Shown piece by piece: positions 23,401 through 33,726 of a DNA stretch of 64,000 nt. The number at the start of each line of letters is the position of its first letter. Positions within the stretch are counted from its first letter, which is position 1. Source of the stretch: Onthophagus taurus (Eukaryota > Arthropoda > Insecta > Coleoptera > Scarabaeidae). The DNA is taken from contig NC_091976.1 of assembly GCF_036711975.1 (NCBI RefSeq), forward strand, positions 31,062,001-31,126,000, written 5' to 3'. A program made the position numbers and the translations under genes. The notes under the pieces were generated by a model, which saw only the letters and a program-made list of their open reading frames with translations, made no database searches and was not told the DNA's origin.

Positions 23401-26077
23401 TTACTTTTTATTCCCTCTTAATTTTGTTAGAAGATGTGCCAGTCAATATCTACGAACTACAAAATGTGGTTTCAACAAGATGGTTAAACAACAAAATTAA
23501 ACAAACAAATTCATTTATTATTAATTTTATAGCATTATTTTCTTAAAACTAAGGCAAATGCTCAAATTATTTGCCGTCGGCACTAATACAAGCTCTGCAT
23601 CGTCACAGAAAAGATCTTTATACTAGTTGTGCAAATCTTTTTGCATTTATTTCTTCTGCTGCTGTATAAATATTGTGGCTCAGTTCGGCAAGATTTTCAA
23701 TCGGTTTTTAATAAACTTTTTCTTTTATGCAATCCTAATAAGAAAATCAAAGGGATTTAGACCCAGGGAATGAGGGGGCCACGTAATCGAACCACGACGC
23801 CCAATCCATCTTTCTGGGTATTCTGTATGCAATCCCATACAGGACAAGCATAATGAGCTGGGCAACCATTTTGTTGAAACCACATTTCTCTGTAGGTATT
23901 GACTGGCACATCTTCTAACAAAGTTGTTAAATCATTTTGCCTGTTTTTTGCAGAAAAATGGCAAGTGTTATACCATTTTGAAATCGTGACTAAACAGGCC
24001 ATCTTTTAAAATAATTTGGCAAGGGTGTTGTACTACTCCTTTGTTTAGAAATCGTGTGTCAAACTTAATAAACATAAATTCTTTCAACCTTAACTCAATC
24101 AAACTAATACTTTTTTTTGCAAAACTAATGACTTTTGTTGTTCGATTTGTGACTACTATAGTAGCATGGTTCATTAGGAATATATTATTAAAAAAATCAC
24201 TATTAAATTGCGAACATTTCTGACCGTAGTACCTAAAGATATGATGTACGGGAACGATTTTGAACATTTTCAAAAATATGTCTATTAAGAGACAGAATTT
24301 TTTTCTTATTTTTGCCAGACGAGGTATGGGTTGGCCTCTCACCCGGTGCCCGCTTGACGTTGAGTTTCGGGACAGCCTGTATATACAGTGTGACCCATTT
24401 GAAAGCGGAGCAACCTCGTAAAATTTGTATTTATTATCCGATTTCGACAATTTTTTTTTTGAATTGTAGACGATAAAAAACTGTACCTTCGGACAAAGAG
24501 TCATGTTTTTCTCAGAAAAACCAAGGCCTACTATTTAACTTTTTAGGTGCTAAAAATGAAGAAATCATATTAGGAAATATTTTAGAAAAAATCTGAGTAC
24601 ACCACTGCATTAAGCGCCTTTTGAAATGGGCATATACCAAGTTTCATCAAAAATGGTTAGAAATTAAAACCGTTGCAGATAATTGAAAAATATCATTTTT
24701 TATGAATTTATTTGATTACGAGAGTGCTCCGCTTTCAAATGGGTCACACTGTATACAAAATATATATAAATTATATATATATATCCACAAAATATATATA
24801 AATTATATATATATATATAAATTTATAACATTTTATAATTATAAGATAAAAATGAATGAAGATTATAAATAATAAATTTTTGTATTAAATTTATTATATT
24901 TAATTTTCAGTTACCAATTTATGACGAATCAACAGATAAATTAATCGAACCAACAAAACAACGACCAAAACCACCACCACCACCCGTTCCGCAAAAAACA
25001 TCATCACAATTACCTCAACCACCACCATGTCCAACACCCGATTATGATAATTTAAGTTTAAATTCGACATTACCAAGAAAAGTAAATTTTCCAAAAAAAG
25101 ATTTCTGCCAAAATGGAATTAACGATGCCGTCGAAATGGAATCGTTGGAATCATTTAAGCTTCATGAAAGTAATAACGAGACGAATCGAAAACCACCGAA
25201 TACGTATTTTAATAAAACGAGACTCAGTGGACAACTTTCGAATGGTTCGGCGACTTCAACTTTAACGAAAAAGCCGGTTAATGTGACTATCGGTGGTTAT
25301 TCGTCCGGGACGACGAAAAAGCAAATTAAAAAGTTGGATTTTTTGAATGGATCGGGAAGTGATACGATTGATAGGGCTTCCGGTCAATCTATAAGTAGCC
25401 AGTTAGCTTCTGAGTTGGCTCTAACTTTGAACAGATCGAATTTAAAAAAAAGAACTGAATCTATGGTAAGTTATTTTTTGAAATTATTTGAACAACCCAG
25501 AAAATATTTACACAATTTATCTTTTCGCTTATCGCTAATGAGATAAAATGTTAATGAGATTCCATTTCAACTTGATGAATCATTTCATATTATATTTTGT
25601 ACCATCTGTCGTTATTCAACTTATAGGAGAATTTGTTAAATCATCCACAAATTAAAGCAGAAACCAACGGCTCCGTTAGAATATCAGTGAACAGCCCGTT
25701 AAGTAAACAGCTGGCGAAATCAACGAATGATTTAAGTAATTTGGGTAACTCCGAGACTTACAATAAACCCTATTCGAACAGAGTGACCATATTATGTATT
25801 CCATCCGACAAAAAACATGATGCACCAAATGGTATTTTAAAACACGGACAACATCGATCGTTAGTTCAACAAAAATCGATCACTTTTGGGCCAACGTAAG
25901 ATTAATCAGGATTTTCTGGATCTTAAAACTTCTTCTTTTAATTACTAATAAAGCATGCATTTCTTTTCCCTCTCATTTCATTAACACTTCATTTATTGAT
26001 CATAAATTATTCCTAACACTATATTTTTTATTTCCAGACCAACGGTGATAAATGAACAACAATTACATGTCACGTAA
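6251..26077 (+). CDS. USH1C: Harmonin (Usher syndrome 1C) homologue, PDZ scaffold
   Basis: Coding exons: 6251-6514, 6847-6955, 14365-14389 (25-nt microexon), 14445-14582, 14638-14782, 14842-15429, 18914-19102, 20232-20369, 24911-25465, 25627-25895 and 26038-26077. All junctions are GT-AG and keep frame; the product is 819 aa. PDZ1 (about residues 33-122) has the carboxylate loop LGFSIRGG followed by GDQIIRVNG. The linker VGMLPIKE...DPLSWQ and PDZ2 (about 164-246; [17 protein letters not shown], then AGSELF) match the harmonin family closely, better than whirlin. The rest is serine-rich and proline-rich ([16 protein letters not shown]), with a WH2-like [17 protein letters not shown] near residue 700. 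The vertebrate N-terminal domain and third PDZ are absent. Known family role: a submembrane scaffold linking cadherins and myosins to actin. The start is the first ATG after a strong acceptor; a 5' non-coding exon is inferred. Confidence 0.9.
7104..7440. repeat. Intronic duplication, left copy
   Basis: This stretch and 13801-14300 share long near-identical blocks, including 'acatctggaccaacgaagtt', 'aataattcttagagat' and 'cataggatgttacaaatctt'. The two copies lie in the same harmonin intron and bracket about 6.3 kb of inserted transposons and a satellite. Confidence 0.8.
7921..7961 (-). ncRNA. Hammerhead-ribozyme-like motif (left arm)
   Basis: Read on the minus strand: stem I strand TTGTCT, core CTGATGA, short stem II (GGC-TTTTT-GCC with one unpaired T before it), core GAAAC, a 2-bp stem III closed by TA, GTT at the cleavage position, then AGACAA, which pairs fully with the first strand. 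The core and stem I match the hammerhead consensus. The unpaired T next to stem II and the tiny stem III are weak points. Hammerheads with very short stem III are known from Penelope-like elements and retrozymes. Confidence 0.5.
8268..8308 (+). ncRNA. Hammerhead-ribozyme-like motif (right arm)
   Basis: This is the inverted copy of the motif at 7921-7961. Stem I is TTGTCT (8268-8273) with AGACAA (8303-8308), the core is CTGATGA (8274-8280) and GAAAC (8293-8297), and the predicted cleavage follows GTT at 8302. Confidence 0.5.
9295..10480. repeat. 131-bp dyad satellite
   Basis: The phrase 'cacgtctctaaagacggcta' recurs at about 9421, 9525, 9656, 9787, 9919 and 10049, giving a unit of about 131 bp. 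Each unit is itself almost palindromic: 'ctagttctaggtatagtgtt' is followed by its inverse 'aacactatacctagtactag', and 'acggctaaacccaaatg' pairs with 'tttgggtttagccgc'. Outer copies (10130-10480) are more diverged. A related single copy lies at 41344-41530. Confidence 0.9.
10570..12034 (-). mobile_element. Tc1/mariner element, right end broken
   Basis: The left end is 'tacaggtgtttcatttaaaa' after a TA. A decayed transposase lies on the minus strand inside. The expected inverted right end is not at 12034, where a palindromic element was inserted into a TA. Stretches between 13115 and 13146 (gtgcattttaattaa) look like the displaced right end, which would make this element the host of the insertion. 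Confidence 0.55.
11157..11893 (-). pseudogene. Tc1/mariner-type transposase, disrupted
   Basis: The frame from 11893 down to 11444 has an N-terminal helix-turn-helix block ([19 protein letters not shown]) and a second HTH ([19 protein letters not shown]). It stops after [11 protein letters not shown], where the family has its first catalytic aspartate. A second frame (about 11435-11157) resumes with WCGIVG and continues to [16 protein letters not shown] and IGRNGP, the region of the second aspartate. The FTDE block is missing, so the enzyme is dead. The arrangement matches the HTH plus DDE_3 transposases that are common in insect genomes. Confidence 0.75.
12035..13114. mobile_element. 1.08-kb palindromic composite element
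   Basis: The ends are 'tacagggtgtctcagcgag' and its inverse 'ctcgctgagacaccctgta'. The arms are inverted copies for about 400 bp each around a centre of about 270 bp. Within each arm lies a second internal terminus ('aacaccctgta' at about 12229, 'tacagggtgtt' at about 12922). The structure therefore reads as two inverted copies of a MITE of about 195 bp flanking a shared inverted core. No coding sequence. Confidence 0.85.
13147..13769. mobile_element. Concentric nested palindromic MITEs
   Basis: Outer ends are 'tacaggtgtccaaatttcg' and 'gaaatttggacaccctgta'. At the centre lies a second inverted element (about 13303-13657) with ends 'tacagggtgtttca' and 'aaacactccctgta'. Inner and outer elements share one axis of symmetry, so the inner one entered at the midpoint of the outer. 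The right outer arm has lost about 44 bp relative to the left. Confidence 0.8.
13801..14300. repeat. Intronic duplication, right copy
   Basis: Near-identical to 7104-7440 over several long blocks. It carries extra sequence (about 13980-14250) that is absent from the left copy. It ends about 65 bp before the 25-nt microexon at 14365. Confidence 0.8.
17485..18804. mobile_element. TIR element holding a LINE fragment
   Basis: Left end 'cagggtgtctcgaaaatgtg' and right end 'cggagacacctgta' are inverted, and similarity continues inward for about 60 bp ('accacagattcctt', 'ctcaaaataggcc'). Satellite sequence lies directly on both sides. The inside is not a transposase but a deleted non-LTR retrotransposon. 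Confidence 0.75.
17785..18519 (+). pseudogene. Deleted LINE ORF2 (endonuclease joined to RT)
   Basis: The first frame (17785-18159) shows the APE-type endonuclease motif [10 protein letters not shown] and then, after a jump, [14 protein letters not shown], which is the reverse-transcriptase catalytic box with YADD changed to YAND. A stop follows at 18157. A second frame (18181-18519) continues with [24 protein letters not shown] and HFDYAD, the RT thumb region. Most of the RT fingers and palm is therefore deleted. The order and motifs suit a jockey-like clade. Confidence 0.75.
19560..19969 (+). promoter_or_regulatory. CpG-rich internal promoter/5'UTR of harmonin
   Basis: Inside the intron after exon 7, a stretch of about 300 bp (19600-19870) is sharply richer in G+C and CpG than the sequence around it. 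It leads into a start codon at 19970 that has an in-frame stop just upstream. This fits an alternative transcription start. Confidence 0.5.
19970..20017 (+). CDS. USH1C: Alternative first coding exon of harmonin
   Basis: The frame ATG to [16 protein letters not shown] ends in a consensus donor (GAA|gtaagt) in phase 0, the same phase as the next exon at 20232. An in-frame TAA stands close upstream, so this is a start exon and not an internal one. Spliced onward it would give a protein of about 349 aa made only of the proline-rich tail and WH2-like part, with no PDZ domain. This is inferred from splice phase and base composition; no transcript is visible here. Confidence 0.6.
20380..20723. repeat. 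AT microsatellite, part 1
   Basis: A repeat of about 34 bp combines (TA)n with 'caaaatatatataaatt' and begins straight after the donor of the exon at 20232-20369. The same array continues at 22723-22879 and 24754-24815, so inserted elements have split it. Confidence 0.95.
20981..22458 (-). mobile_element. Tc1/mariner element with TA duplication
   Basis: Ends 'tacagggagtccctaaag' and 'ttaggtacaccctgta' are inverted for at least 75 bp and flanked on both sides by TA. The element is 1,478 bp long. The transposase is on the minus strand. It is the best preserved DNA transposon in the window but is not intact. Confidence 0.85.
21398..22190 (-). pseudogene. Mariner-type transposase, frameshifted
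   Basis: Downstream on the minus strand, an HTH-bearing stretch ([19 protein letters not shown]) is followed by a stop just before VLFTDESSF, the first catalytic aspartate. [12 protein letters not shown] carries the second. The third block should read [14 protein letters not shown], but an extra C in a run of eight C (plus-strand G run at about 21483-21490) shifts the frame. Dropping one C restores that motif in the other frame. The C-terminus is short. Age looks moderate: one stop and one homopolymer slip. Confidence 0.75.
22723..22879. repeat. AT microsatellite, part 2
   Basis: Same (TA)n plus 'caaaatatatataaatt' units as at 20380-20723. Confidence 0.9.
22880..24381 (-). mobile_element. 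Tc1/mariner relic with long inverted ends
   Basis: Ends 'tacagggtgtcccgaaactc' and 'gagtttcgggacagcctgta' are inverted, with matching text for about 350 bp on each side ('cacccggtgcc', 'aggtatgggttggcc'). Between them, on the minus strand, lies a transposase piece: [19 protein letters not shown] followed by CPAHYA (about 23757-23930). A second partial copy, [16 protein letters not shown], lies on the plus strand at about 23429-23470, so the core itself is partly inverted. Confidence 0.75.
24384..24753. mobile_element. 370-bp MITE
   Basis: Ends 'tacagtgtgacccatttgaa' and 'ttcaaatgggtcacactgta' are perfectly inverted. It abuts the element ending at 24381 with only one shared TA between them, and the AT microsatellite resumes on its right. 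No coding sequence. Confidence 0.85.
24754..24815. repeat. AT microsatellite, part 3
   Basis: Last units of the array that starts at 20380, ending about 95 bp before the exon at 24911. Confidence 0.85.
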
Positions 26078-26211
26078 AACAAGAACTTGACTGAATCGTA
26101 CGTTGTGTACATATCAAACTCGTATTTAACTTTATATGCTTATATTTTAAATATTTATAATTAAAAAACAAATAATAATGTATTGTGATTTAATTTTTTT
26201 TAATAAACAAT

Positions 26212-26217
26212 AGCTCA
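26212..26217 (+). terminator. USH1C: Likely polyadenylation signal of harmonin
   Basis: AATAAA lies 135 bp after the stop codon at 26075-26077. A second AATAAA follows at about 26225. Confidence 0.55.
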
Positions 26218-26344
26218 TTCTTTAAATAAATGTATTAATAAAAACTTAATTACTTTTTGTCCATTAATAAATATCCTTAATAACTTAATCTTATTTTCAT
26301 TAGATCAATTTCGTTAATTAAATACTAGAAAATTTGTTTTTTTG

Positions 26345-26880
26345 ATAAACCAAATGTATGGGGGATTAAAAATGCGTTATAACGACACCAAACTCGACAT
26401 ACTTAGCGATTATAATTCAAAAAATATTGCGGTTTTTGTATTTTTAATCAAATCCAAGATGGCTGAAAACAAAACACTAACTTAAAAATGTATTTTAGCG
26501 TAAATATAGATTGTGGTATATCAAATCAGGCTAAAATGACCCGATTTTTTTAAAAATTATAATTTCATTATTTAATTTTACTCCTTCAATAAATAAAGTA
26601 TCAATTCAAAATTAATTTCAAAAAAGTAAATTTTCGATGAAAGAAAATGATGAGGATTCAAAAATGGTTAATAACAAAACCAAAATTAACATAATTTGGT
26701 GTTACAATGAAAAAGTTATTGCGATTTTTGTATTTTTAATTAAATCCAAGATGGCTGAAAACAAAACACTAACTTAAACACGGATTTTAGCGTAGATATC
26801 GGTTGTGGTATATCAAATCAGGCTAAAATGACCCGATTTTTATGAAAATTATAATTTCTGTTTAAAATTTTATAATTCGG
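26345..26880. repeat. Two direct copies of a ~300-bp repeat
   Basis: The phrase 'aatccaagatggctgaaaac' and the run 'atatcaaatcaggctaaaat' occur in both halves (about 26450-26545 and 26745-26850) in the same order. No coding frame. Confidence 0.8.
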
Positions 26881-27029
26881 GTTTAACCGATGTCGGTTTT
26901 TTTTTGAAGCGTCAATTAAACCGTGAAAGAATGTTAAGTTTGGTCAGTTTTCTTTTGAAATATCAATCAAGCCGTGAAAGAATGTTAGGTCAGGTCAGTT
27001 TCTTTTGAAACCAAAAAAAAGTTATCCAG

Positions 27030-30000
27030 TGTAACAATTTTGATGTTTAATCGATTTAGAGCTTATAAATAAAAATTGGTAATAATTGGGTTCAATCTTT
27101 TTATGGATCTAGTTTTTATGGCCCATTACTAAGGTTTTATGTATAAAAAGTTTATCTCATTCGCTTTTAATTTTTGAGTCATGATTGAATTAATTTTCGA
27201 AAATCAACAATTTTGATGTTTAATCGATTTAGAGCTTATAAATAAAAAATGGTAATAATTGCGTTCAATCTTGTTACGGATTTAGTCTTTATGGCCCATT
27301 ACTAAGGTTTTATGTATAAAAAGTATTTCCCCATCGCTTTTAGTTTTTGAGTTATAATTGAGTTAATTTTCGAAAATCAACAATTTTGATGTTTAATCGA
27401 TTTAGAGGTTATAAATAAAAAATGGTAATAATTGGGTTCAGTCTTTTTATGGATCTAGTCTTTATGGTCCATTACTAAGGTTTTATGTATAAAAAATATT
27501 TCCCCATCGCTTTTATTTTATGAGTTATGATTGAGTTAATTTTCGAAAATCAACAATTTTGATGTTTAATCGATTTAGAGCTTATATATAAAAAATGATA
27601 ATAATTGCGTTCAATTTTTTTATGGATCTAGTCTTTATGGTCCATTACTAAGGTTTAATGTATAAAAAATATTTCTCCATCGTTTTTAGTTTTTAAATTA
27701 TAATTGAGTTAATTTCCGAAAATCAACAATTTTGATGTTTAATCGATTTAGAGCTTATAAATAAAGAACGGTTATAATTGGGTTCAATCTTTTTATAGAT
27801 CTAGTCTTTATGGTCCATTACTAAGGTTTTATGTATAAAAAATATTTCCCCATAGCTTTTATTTTATGAGTTATGATTGAGTTAATTTTCGAAAATCAAC
27901 AATTTTGATGTTTAATCGATTTAGAGCTTATAAATAAAGAACGGTTATAATTGAGTTCAATCTTTTTATAGATCTAGTCTTTATGGGCCATTACTAAGGT
28001 TTTATGTATAAAAAATATTTCTTCATCGATTTTAGTTTTTGAGTTATGATTCAGTTAATTTTCGAAAATCAACAATTTTGATGTTTAATCGATTTAGAGC
28101 TTATAAATAAAAAAATAGTAATAATTGGGTTCAATCTTGTTATGGATTTAGTCTTTATGGTCCATTACTAAGGTTTTATGTATAAAGAATATTTCCCCAT
28201 CGCTTTTATTCTATGAGTTATGATTGAGTTAATTTTCGAAAATCAACAATTTTGATGTTTAATCGATTTAGAGCTTATAAATAAAAAATGGTAATAATTG
28301 GGTTCAACCTTGTTATGGATTTAGTCTTTATGACCCATTACTAAGGTTTTATGTATAAAAAGTATTTCCCCATCACTTTTAGTTTTTGTGTTATAATTGA
28401 GTTAATTTCAATCAACAATTTTGATGTTTAATCGATTCAGAGCTTATAAATAAAACATGGTAATAATTGGGTTCAATCCTTTTATGGATCTAGTCTTTAT
28501 GGTCCATTACTAAGGTTTTATGTATAAAAAATATTTCTCCATCGATTTTAGTTTTTGAGTTATGATTGAGTTAATTTTCGAAAATCAACAATTTGATGTT
28601 TAATCGATTTAGAGCTTATAAATAAAAAATGGTAATAATTGGGTTCAAACTTGTTACGGATTTAGTCTTTATTGCCCATTACTAAGGTTTTATGTATAAA
28701 AAATATTTCCCCATCGCTTTTAGTTTTTGAGTTATAATTGAGTTAATTTTCGAAAATCAACAATTTTGATGTTTAATCGACTTGGAGCTTATAAATAAAA
28801 AATAGTAATAATTGGGTTCAATCTTTTTATGGATTTAGTGTTTATTACCCATTACTAAGGTTTTATGTATAAAAAGTTTTTGTCCATCGCTTTCGGTTTT
28901 TGAGTTATGATTGAGTTAATTTTCGAAAATCAACAATTTTGATGTTTAATCGATTTAGAGATTATAAATAAAACATGGTAATAATTGGGTTCAATCTTGT
29001 TACGGATTTAGTCTTTATTGCCCATTACTAAGGTTTTATGTATAAAAAGTTTTTGTCCATCGCTTTTAGTTTTTGAGTTATGATTGAGTTAATTTTTGAA
29101 AATCAACAATTTTGATGTTTAATCGATTTAGAGATTATAAATAAAACATGGTAATAATTGGGTTCAATCTTTTTATGGATCTAGTCTTTATGGCCCATTA
29201 CTAAGGTTTTATGTATAAAAAGTATTTCCCCATCACTTTTAGTTTTTGTGTTATAATTGAGTTAATTTCAATCAACAATTTTGATGTTTAATCGATTTAG
29301 AGCTTATATATAAAAAATAGTAATAATTGCGTTCAATTTTTTTATGGATCTAGTCTTTATGGTCCATTACTAAGGTTTTATGTATAAAAAATATTTCTCC
29401 ATCGATTTTAGTTTTTGAGTTATGATTGAGTTAATTTTCGAAAATCAACAATTTTGATGTTTAATTGATTTAGAGGTTATATATAAAAAATGGTAATAAT
29501 TACGTTCAATTTTTTCATGGATCTAGTCTTTATGGTCCATTACTAAGGTTTTATGTATAAAAAGTATTTCTCTATCAATTTTAGTTATTGAGTTATGATT
29601 GAGTTAATTTTCGAAAATCAACAATTTTGATGTTTAATCGATTTAGAGCTTATATGTAAAAAATGATAATAATTGCGTCCAATTTCTTTATGGATCTAGC
29701 CTTTATGGTCCATTGCTAAGGTTTTCTGTATAAAAAATATTTATCCATCGATTTTAGTTTTTGAGTTATAATTGAGTTAATTTTCGAAAATCAACAATTT
29801 TGATGCTTAATCGATTTAGAGCTTATATATAAAAAATGACAATAATTGCGTTCAATTTTTTTATGGATCTAGCCTTTATGGTCCATTACTAAGGTTTTAT
29901 GTATAAAAAATATTTCTCCATCGATTTTAGTTTTTGAGTTATAATTGAGTTAATTTTCGAAAATCAACAATTTTGATGTTTAATCGATTTAGAGCTTATA

Positions 30001-30045
30001 AATAAAAAATGGTAATAATTAGGTTCAATCTTTTTATGCATCTGT
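27030..30045. repeat. 173-bp satellite array, ~17 copies
   Basis: The phrase 'caacaattttgatgtttaat' recurs at 27205, 27378, 27551 and 27724 and onward at a 173-bp period to about 29960. Each unit also has 'ccattactaaggttttatg'. Sequence before 27030 looks like a diverged flank. The array fills most of the space between the harmonin and RasGEF genes, which converge on it. Confidence 0.95.
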
Positions 30046-30535
30046 TTCATATTTTATATTTTTGGTCAGCCTGTATATATTGTGCAATAAACAACTTGAC
30101 CGTGTCTATTTTACTTTTAATAAAATAACATTTTATCTTATTAGTTGTTTGTTGTTATATCTCCATTTTAAGTCATAGATCTGGTGTCAAGTTAGCTCTA
30201 CCTCACATATAATAATAATAATAAACAAGTTTATTGTTCACAAAAATCAGTATACATATTCGTGAAAGTACAAAAATTACATATTACATAAATTTATGAA
30301 CAAAAGGTGATGTTCAAAAAATTATTGTATATTTTTATTGATCTATAACAAATACTGTGTTCTCCGTATTGATCTGTTATATCAAGGTTTTGCTGTAACA
30401 TCAAATTATATTAACATATTGCATGTTACGTGGGACAAAGTAAATAGGTACGCCCTGATTTTTATGGAAATATATTTTTCTATATTGCATCTTAAGTGAA
30501 ATTCACTAATAGAATTAATTTTGTTGTACACTTCA
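30046..30535. other. Intergenic, possible LINE 3' tail
   Basis: On the minus strand at about 30210-30240 a run of TTATTA units follows 'acaataaacttgtt', which resembles the simple-repeat tail of a non-LTR element. The similar tail at 55985-56010 is attached to a recognisable reverse transcriptase; this one has no visible ORF. A TTTATT (AATAAA on the minus strand) at 30536-30541 probably ends the RasGEF transcript. Confidence 0.35.
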
Positions 30536-30574
30536 TTTATTTATATTTAAATTATTTTAATAAATACATTTTCA

Positions 30575-33500
30575 TTACGTAATAGGTGGTTCTACATTAA
30601 ACGAATTAAAGAAATTCTCCCTATCTTCTCGATACCGAGCTTTTAATAAATACTCCGTGGCTAACTCGTTCCTAGAAAACATGAAATTCGCGGCAGCTCG
30701 TTGATACTTGGTTAAAAGTTCGACGGCTTCTCGTAATCTCGTATATCGATTATCTTCGTAACAATTTAACGGTTTGTAATAATCCGTTAAACCTTTCGCG
30801 GTTCTTTTGGGAGTTTCTTTCGTTAAAACGGTCGATGTATTATGTCGCTCTTTATTACTTTTATCCTCAGTCGACCATCGACTAAAACTCGTCAAAATCT
30901 TCCTGAATAAATTTGAAGAAATTTCAGCGTCGCCAACTTTGGTTTGTATGCAAGGTTGTGGGGGCACTTTACAACAACTTATTAAATTATCGTTGTATTC
31001 GGGGATTCTATCTAATAATTTCGTGATTATATCACCGATGTACGGTAAATATTGATGATTTTGAGTTGCGCGATGAAAAGATTTTTGATAAGCAGGTAAT
31101 CTTGGATCTCTATATAATCTACATAACTTTTCAAACACCCTAAATAAATTAAATTTAAAAAAATCTAAATCTTAATTAATAAAGTTGATTCTTACTGATA
31201 CTTTGTAGCGTGTTTTTTTCTTACATAAGTCCACGTAGAGTAAAGTCGATAAATCGGCGGGCTTTGAAGACCGCAAAGAACGCTTCTACACGATTGAAAA
31301 TTCGCAATTTTATTACATTTCTCAGCTGTATTAATAAATCTTGCCACTAAACGTGCGCGAATTTTCTCCGAGTCATCTCTTAACACTTCAGTGGCAACCA
31401 AACAACTTATTCGATGAGAAAACGCGATTAAAGCGCCGACATTCGGCGCGTTTTTCGAGGATTGTTGCCAAATTAACACTCCTAATTCCGTGGGAGGTAT
31501 TTTTAAAAAAAGATCTCGATCGATCAAAGTTAATTGATAAGCCAAAGTACTCGAATCGAAATCCCAAGCTGTTAAAGAAACTTCAAGACGAAGAACGCGT
31601 TTTAAAAATTGCAACGACGTTTCTTCCGGTGGTTTATCTTCGTCTATGCAAGAAAATAAACACAGAAACGGGAGCACTATTAGGAATTAAAAACCAAATC
31701 ACTTTAAAGTTACCTTTTAGTAATTCGTGGGTTTTTGTGAAAGCGGAAACTTTTGATTGCCGTTTTCTTTTCGTTGGGGTGTGCATGATTCTTTCAAAGC
31801 TATCCTCGGAGTCCGATCGAAGAATTTCACGTTCTTGGCGTTTCTTTTTTCTTAGGAATTTTTTTCTCGCCGATTTTGGCGATTTTTTAATATTAAGTTT
31901 TCGAAACTCTCGTATTTTTGATAAGTGGGTTTGAAGTTCTAAATATGCATCTCTTGCAGATCTAGGTCTGTACCAATATTCTGGGGTCCAAAAAAATATA
32001 ACTGGGGATTTATTTGAACTCCTAAAAAATAAAATTTAATTAATCAATTAAAAAAAAATTAAGTAATACTTTAAAATATTATTATTAGGAAATAATTTAT
32101 CGTCTAATCGAACGTCTTCGTGTGAAATTGAAGCAACTAATTGACGTTTAGAAACTGGAAGTCTTAATTCTGGTTCAAGTGGTTGCCTTCGGATGTTTAC
32201 CAAAGATACTGCTCTTTTAGTCTGGAAAATTGATGGTTAATTTGAATTTGGTTTGAGGAATTTGGTTGTACTTGAACGGAATATCGAGCTCCTGGTGAGA
32301 CGTTCCATGGGCCTAAGCCGTGTAAGAAATATGGTTGGGGTGAAAACCCGTATCTACGTCGATGACGTCCTTTAATTTTAGTTTCAGAAATGGGGTCGTT
32401 ACAGTTACAAAATTCCCACTGTTTAACACTATTTTCAGCTAATTTAAGCATGTTAGCTTGAGTTTGTTCTCTTAAGCTTTTATACATTGTAAAAACATCC
32501 GTTGACTAAAAATTAATTGATGAATTTGTTATTTAATGAGATGGGGTGAAATACTTGGGTGGTGTGGTTGCTAAATTTGTTCGTTACGATGTAATTTTCC
32601 GCTGGAAGGAAGAGACACGATCTACAATTCTCCATGACTCCTAATCCAAACCGATTCACTTGGCTTGAAGTTTTTGTGGGAGTTTCAGGTGATTGTTTTG
32701 AAGCTATATCAATCCTAAAAAAAAAACTAAATTAAATTTAGATTTATCATTTCAAAATAAAGATACCGATCGACGTCTTTGTGTAAAAATTCAGCCAAAG
32801 TAGGCGATCTTGTAAGTGGGTTATATTGTAAAGGATTTTCGTCTCTTGACCCCAAAAATAAATACCTATCAGTCCAACGAAAACTATTCGTCTAAAAATC
32901 AAATTTGTAATAATTAATTAATTAAATAAAAATAAAATTTTTACCGCGGTGTAATCGCCAGCTCCAAATTTCCACCATAACTGCGTCGTACCAGTTTCGT
33001 TGATAATCTGCCTACTAGACACCAAATAAAGTGTACTATTCGTGTTAGAAGTAGCCGCCGAAGATTCCGAATTTGACGAACCCGGTTCTTCTGGATTTAA
33101 AAACCTTACTTTCTCACACCATAAATTCCAAAACATCTATTTACAAAAAAAAAAAAAAAGAAATCATAGAATTCCAAATTAATCATCAAAATTTACTTAC
33201 ATGTCTTTTTTCAAATCCTCCCAGTTCAAAATAATAAATTCTATTATTACAAAAGTGCGCCTTTAATGATTGCCTGCTTCTCCTATGGAAAACGCTTATA
33301 TTAACGCATTCCAACGGATACACAGCGACCAATTCGAACGTTTCTATCTCCGGATCTAAACCGGGGATGTAAGTAACTGGCGATAACTCTGCAGTTTGCA
33401 AAATATCCGTGGCTAAGACCAATTTTGACGGGGTTAAGCCTGATTGGAAACAAAAATGACGGTCATCAATATCGAAAAACCCATTTGACAAATTCGCGAA

Positions 33501-33726
33501 AAAAAACTTTTGTCGACGACGTGTGTCAAAACTTATTCAGTGCGTCAAAAAGCGATGGTGAAATGATGGCTAAATTAGAATTAAGTTGAAATCACTCACC
33601 CAATTGGACTTGTCTTAAACCTTTTCCTTCCCTTGTCGTTTGCGCGAAAGGGCTCTCCACTAAAACCATGTCCTCGAAGTCGCAGTACTCGGAGAACAAC
33701 AGCTTTTGAATCCTATTAATCGACAT
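30575..33726 (-). CDS. RasGEF (CDC25-homology) domain protein
   Basis: Ten exons on the minus strand: 33726-33600, 33439-33201, 33136-32945, 32891-32767, 32714-32555, 32505-32272, 32221-32070, 32021-31714, 31676-31196 and 31139-30575. All are GT-AG and in frame; the product is 860 aa. The CDC25-type exchange domain occupies about residues 525-720, with the patterns LTAWDFDSSTLAYQLTLID, WQQSSKNAPNV, FSHRISCLVATEVL, NFQSCRSVLCGLQSPPIYRL and YLPYIGDI. Known role of this domain: it swaps GDP for GTP on Ras-like GTPases. The N-terminal 300 residues (SINRIQKLLFSEYCDFEDMV, then FELVAVYPLECVNI and WWKFGAGDY) form a globular module I cannot name. The middle is basic (SARKKFLRKKKRQER), possibly a nuclear or membrane-binding stretch. 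The target GTPase is unknown. The intron at 32271-32222 is only 50 nt. Confidence 0.85.

Noticed and set aside
31341..31934. 197-codon plus-strand frame
   Set aside because: It is antisense to the RasGEF catalytic exons, whose motifs are clear on the minus strand.
32197..32220. Reading exon 6 of the RasGEF gene straight through to a stop
   Set aside because: A 50-nt intron (32271-32222) with good GT and AG sites removes the stop and joins to an in-frame exon that continues the protein.
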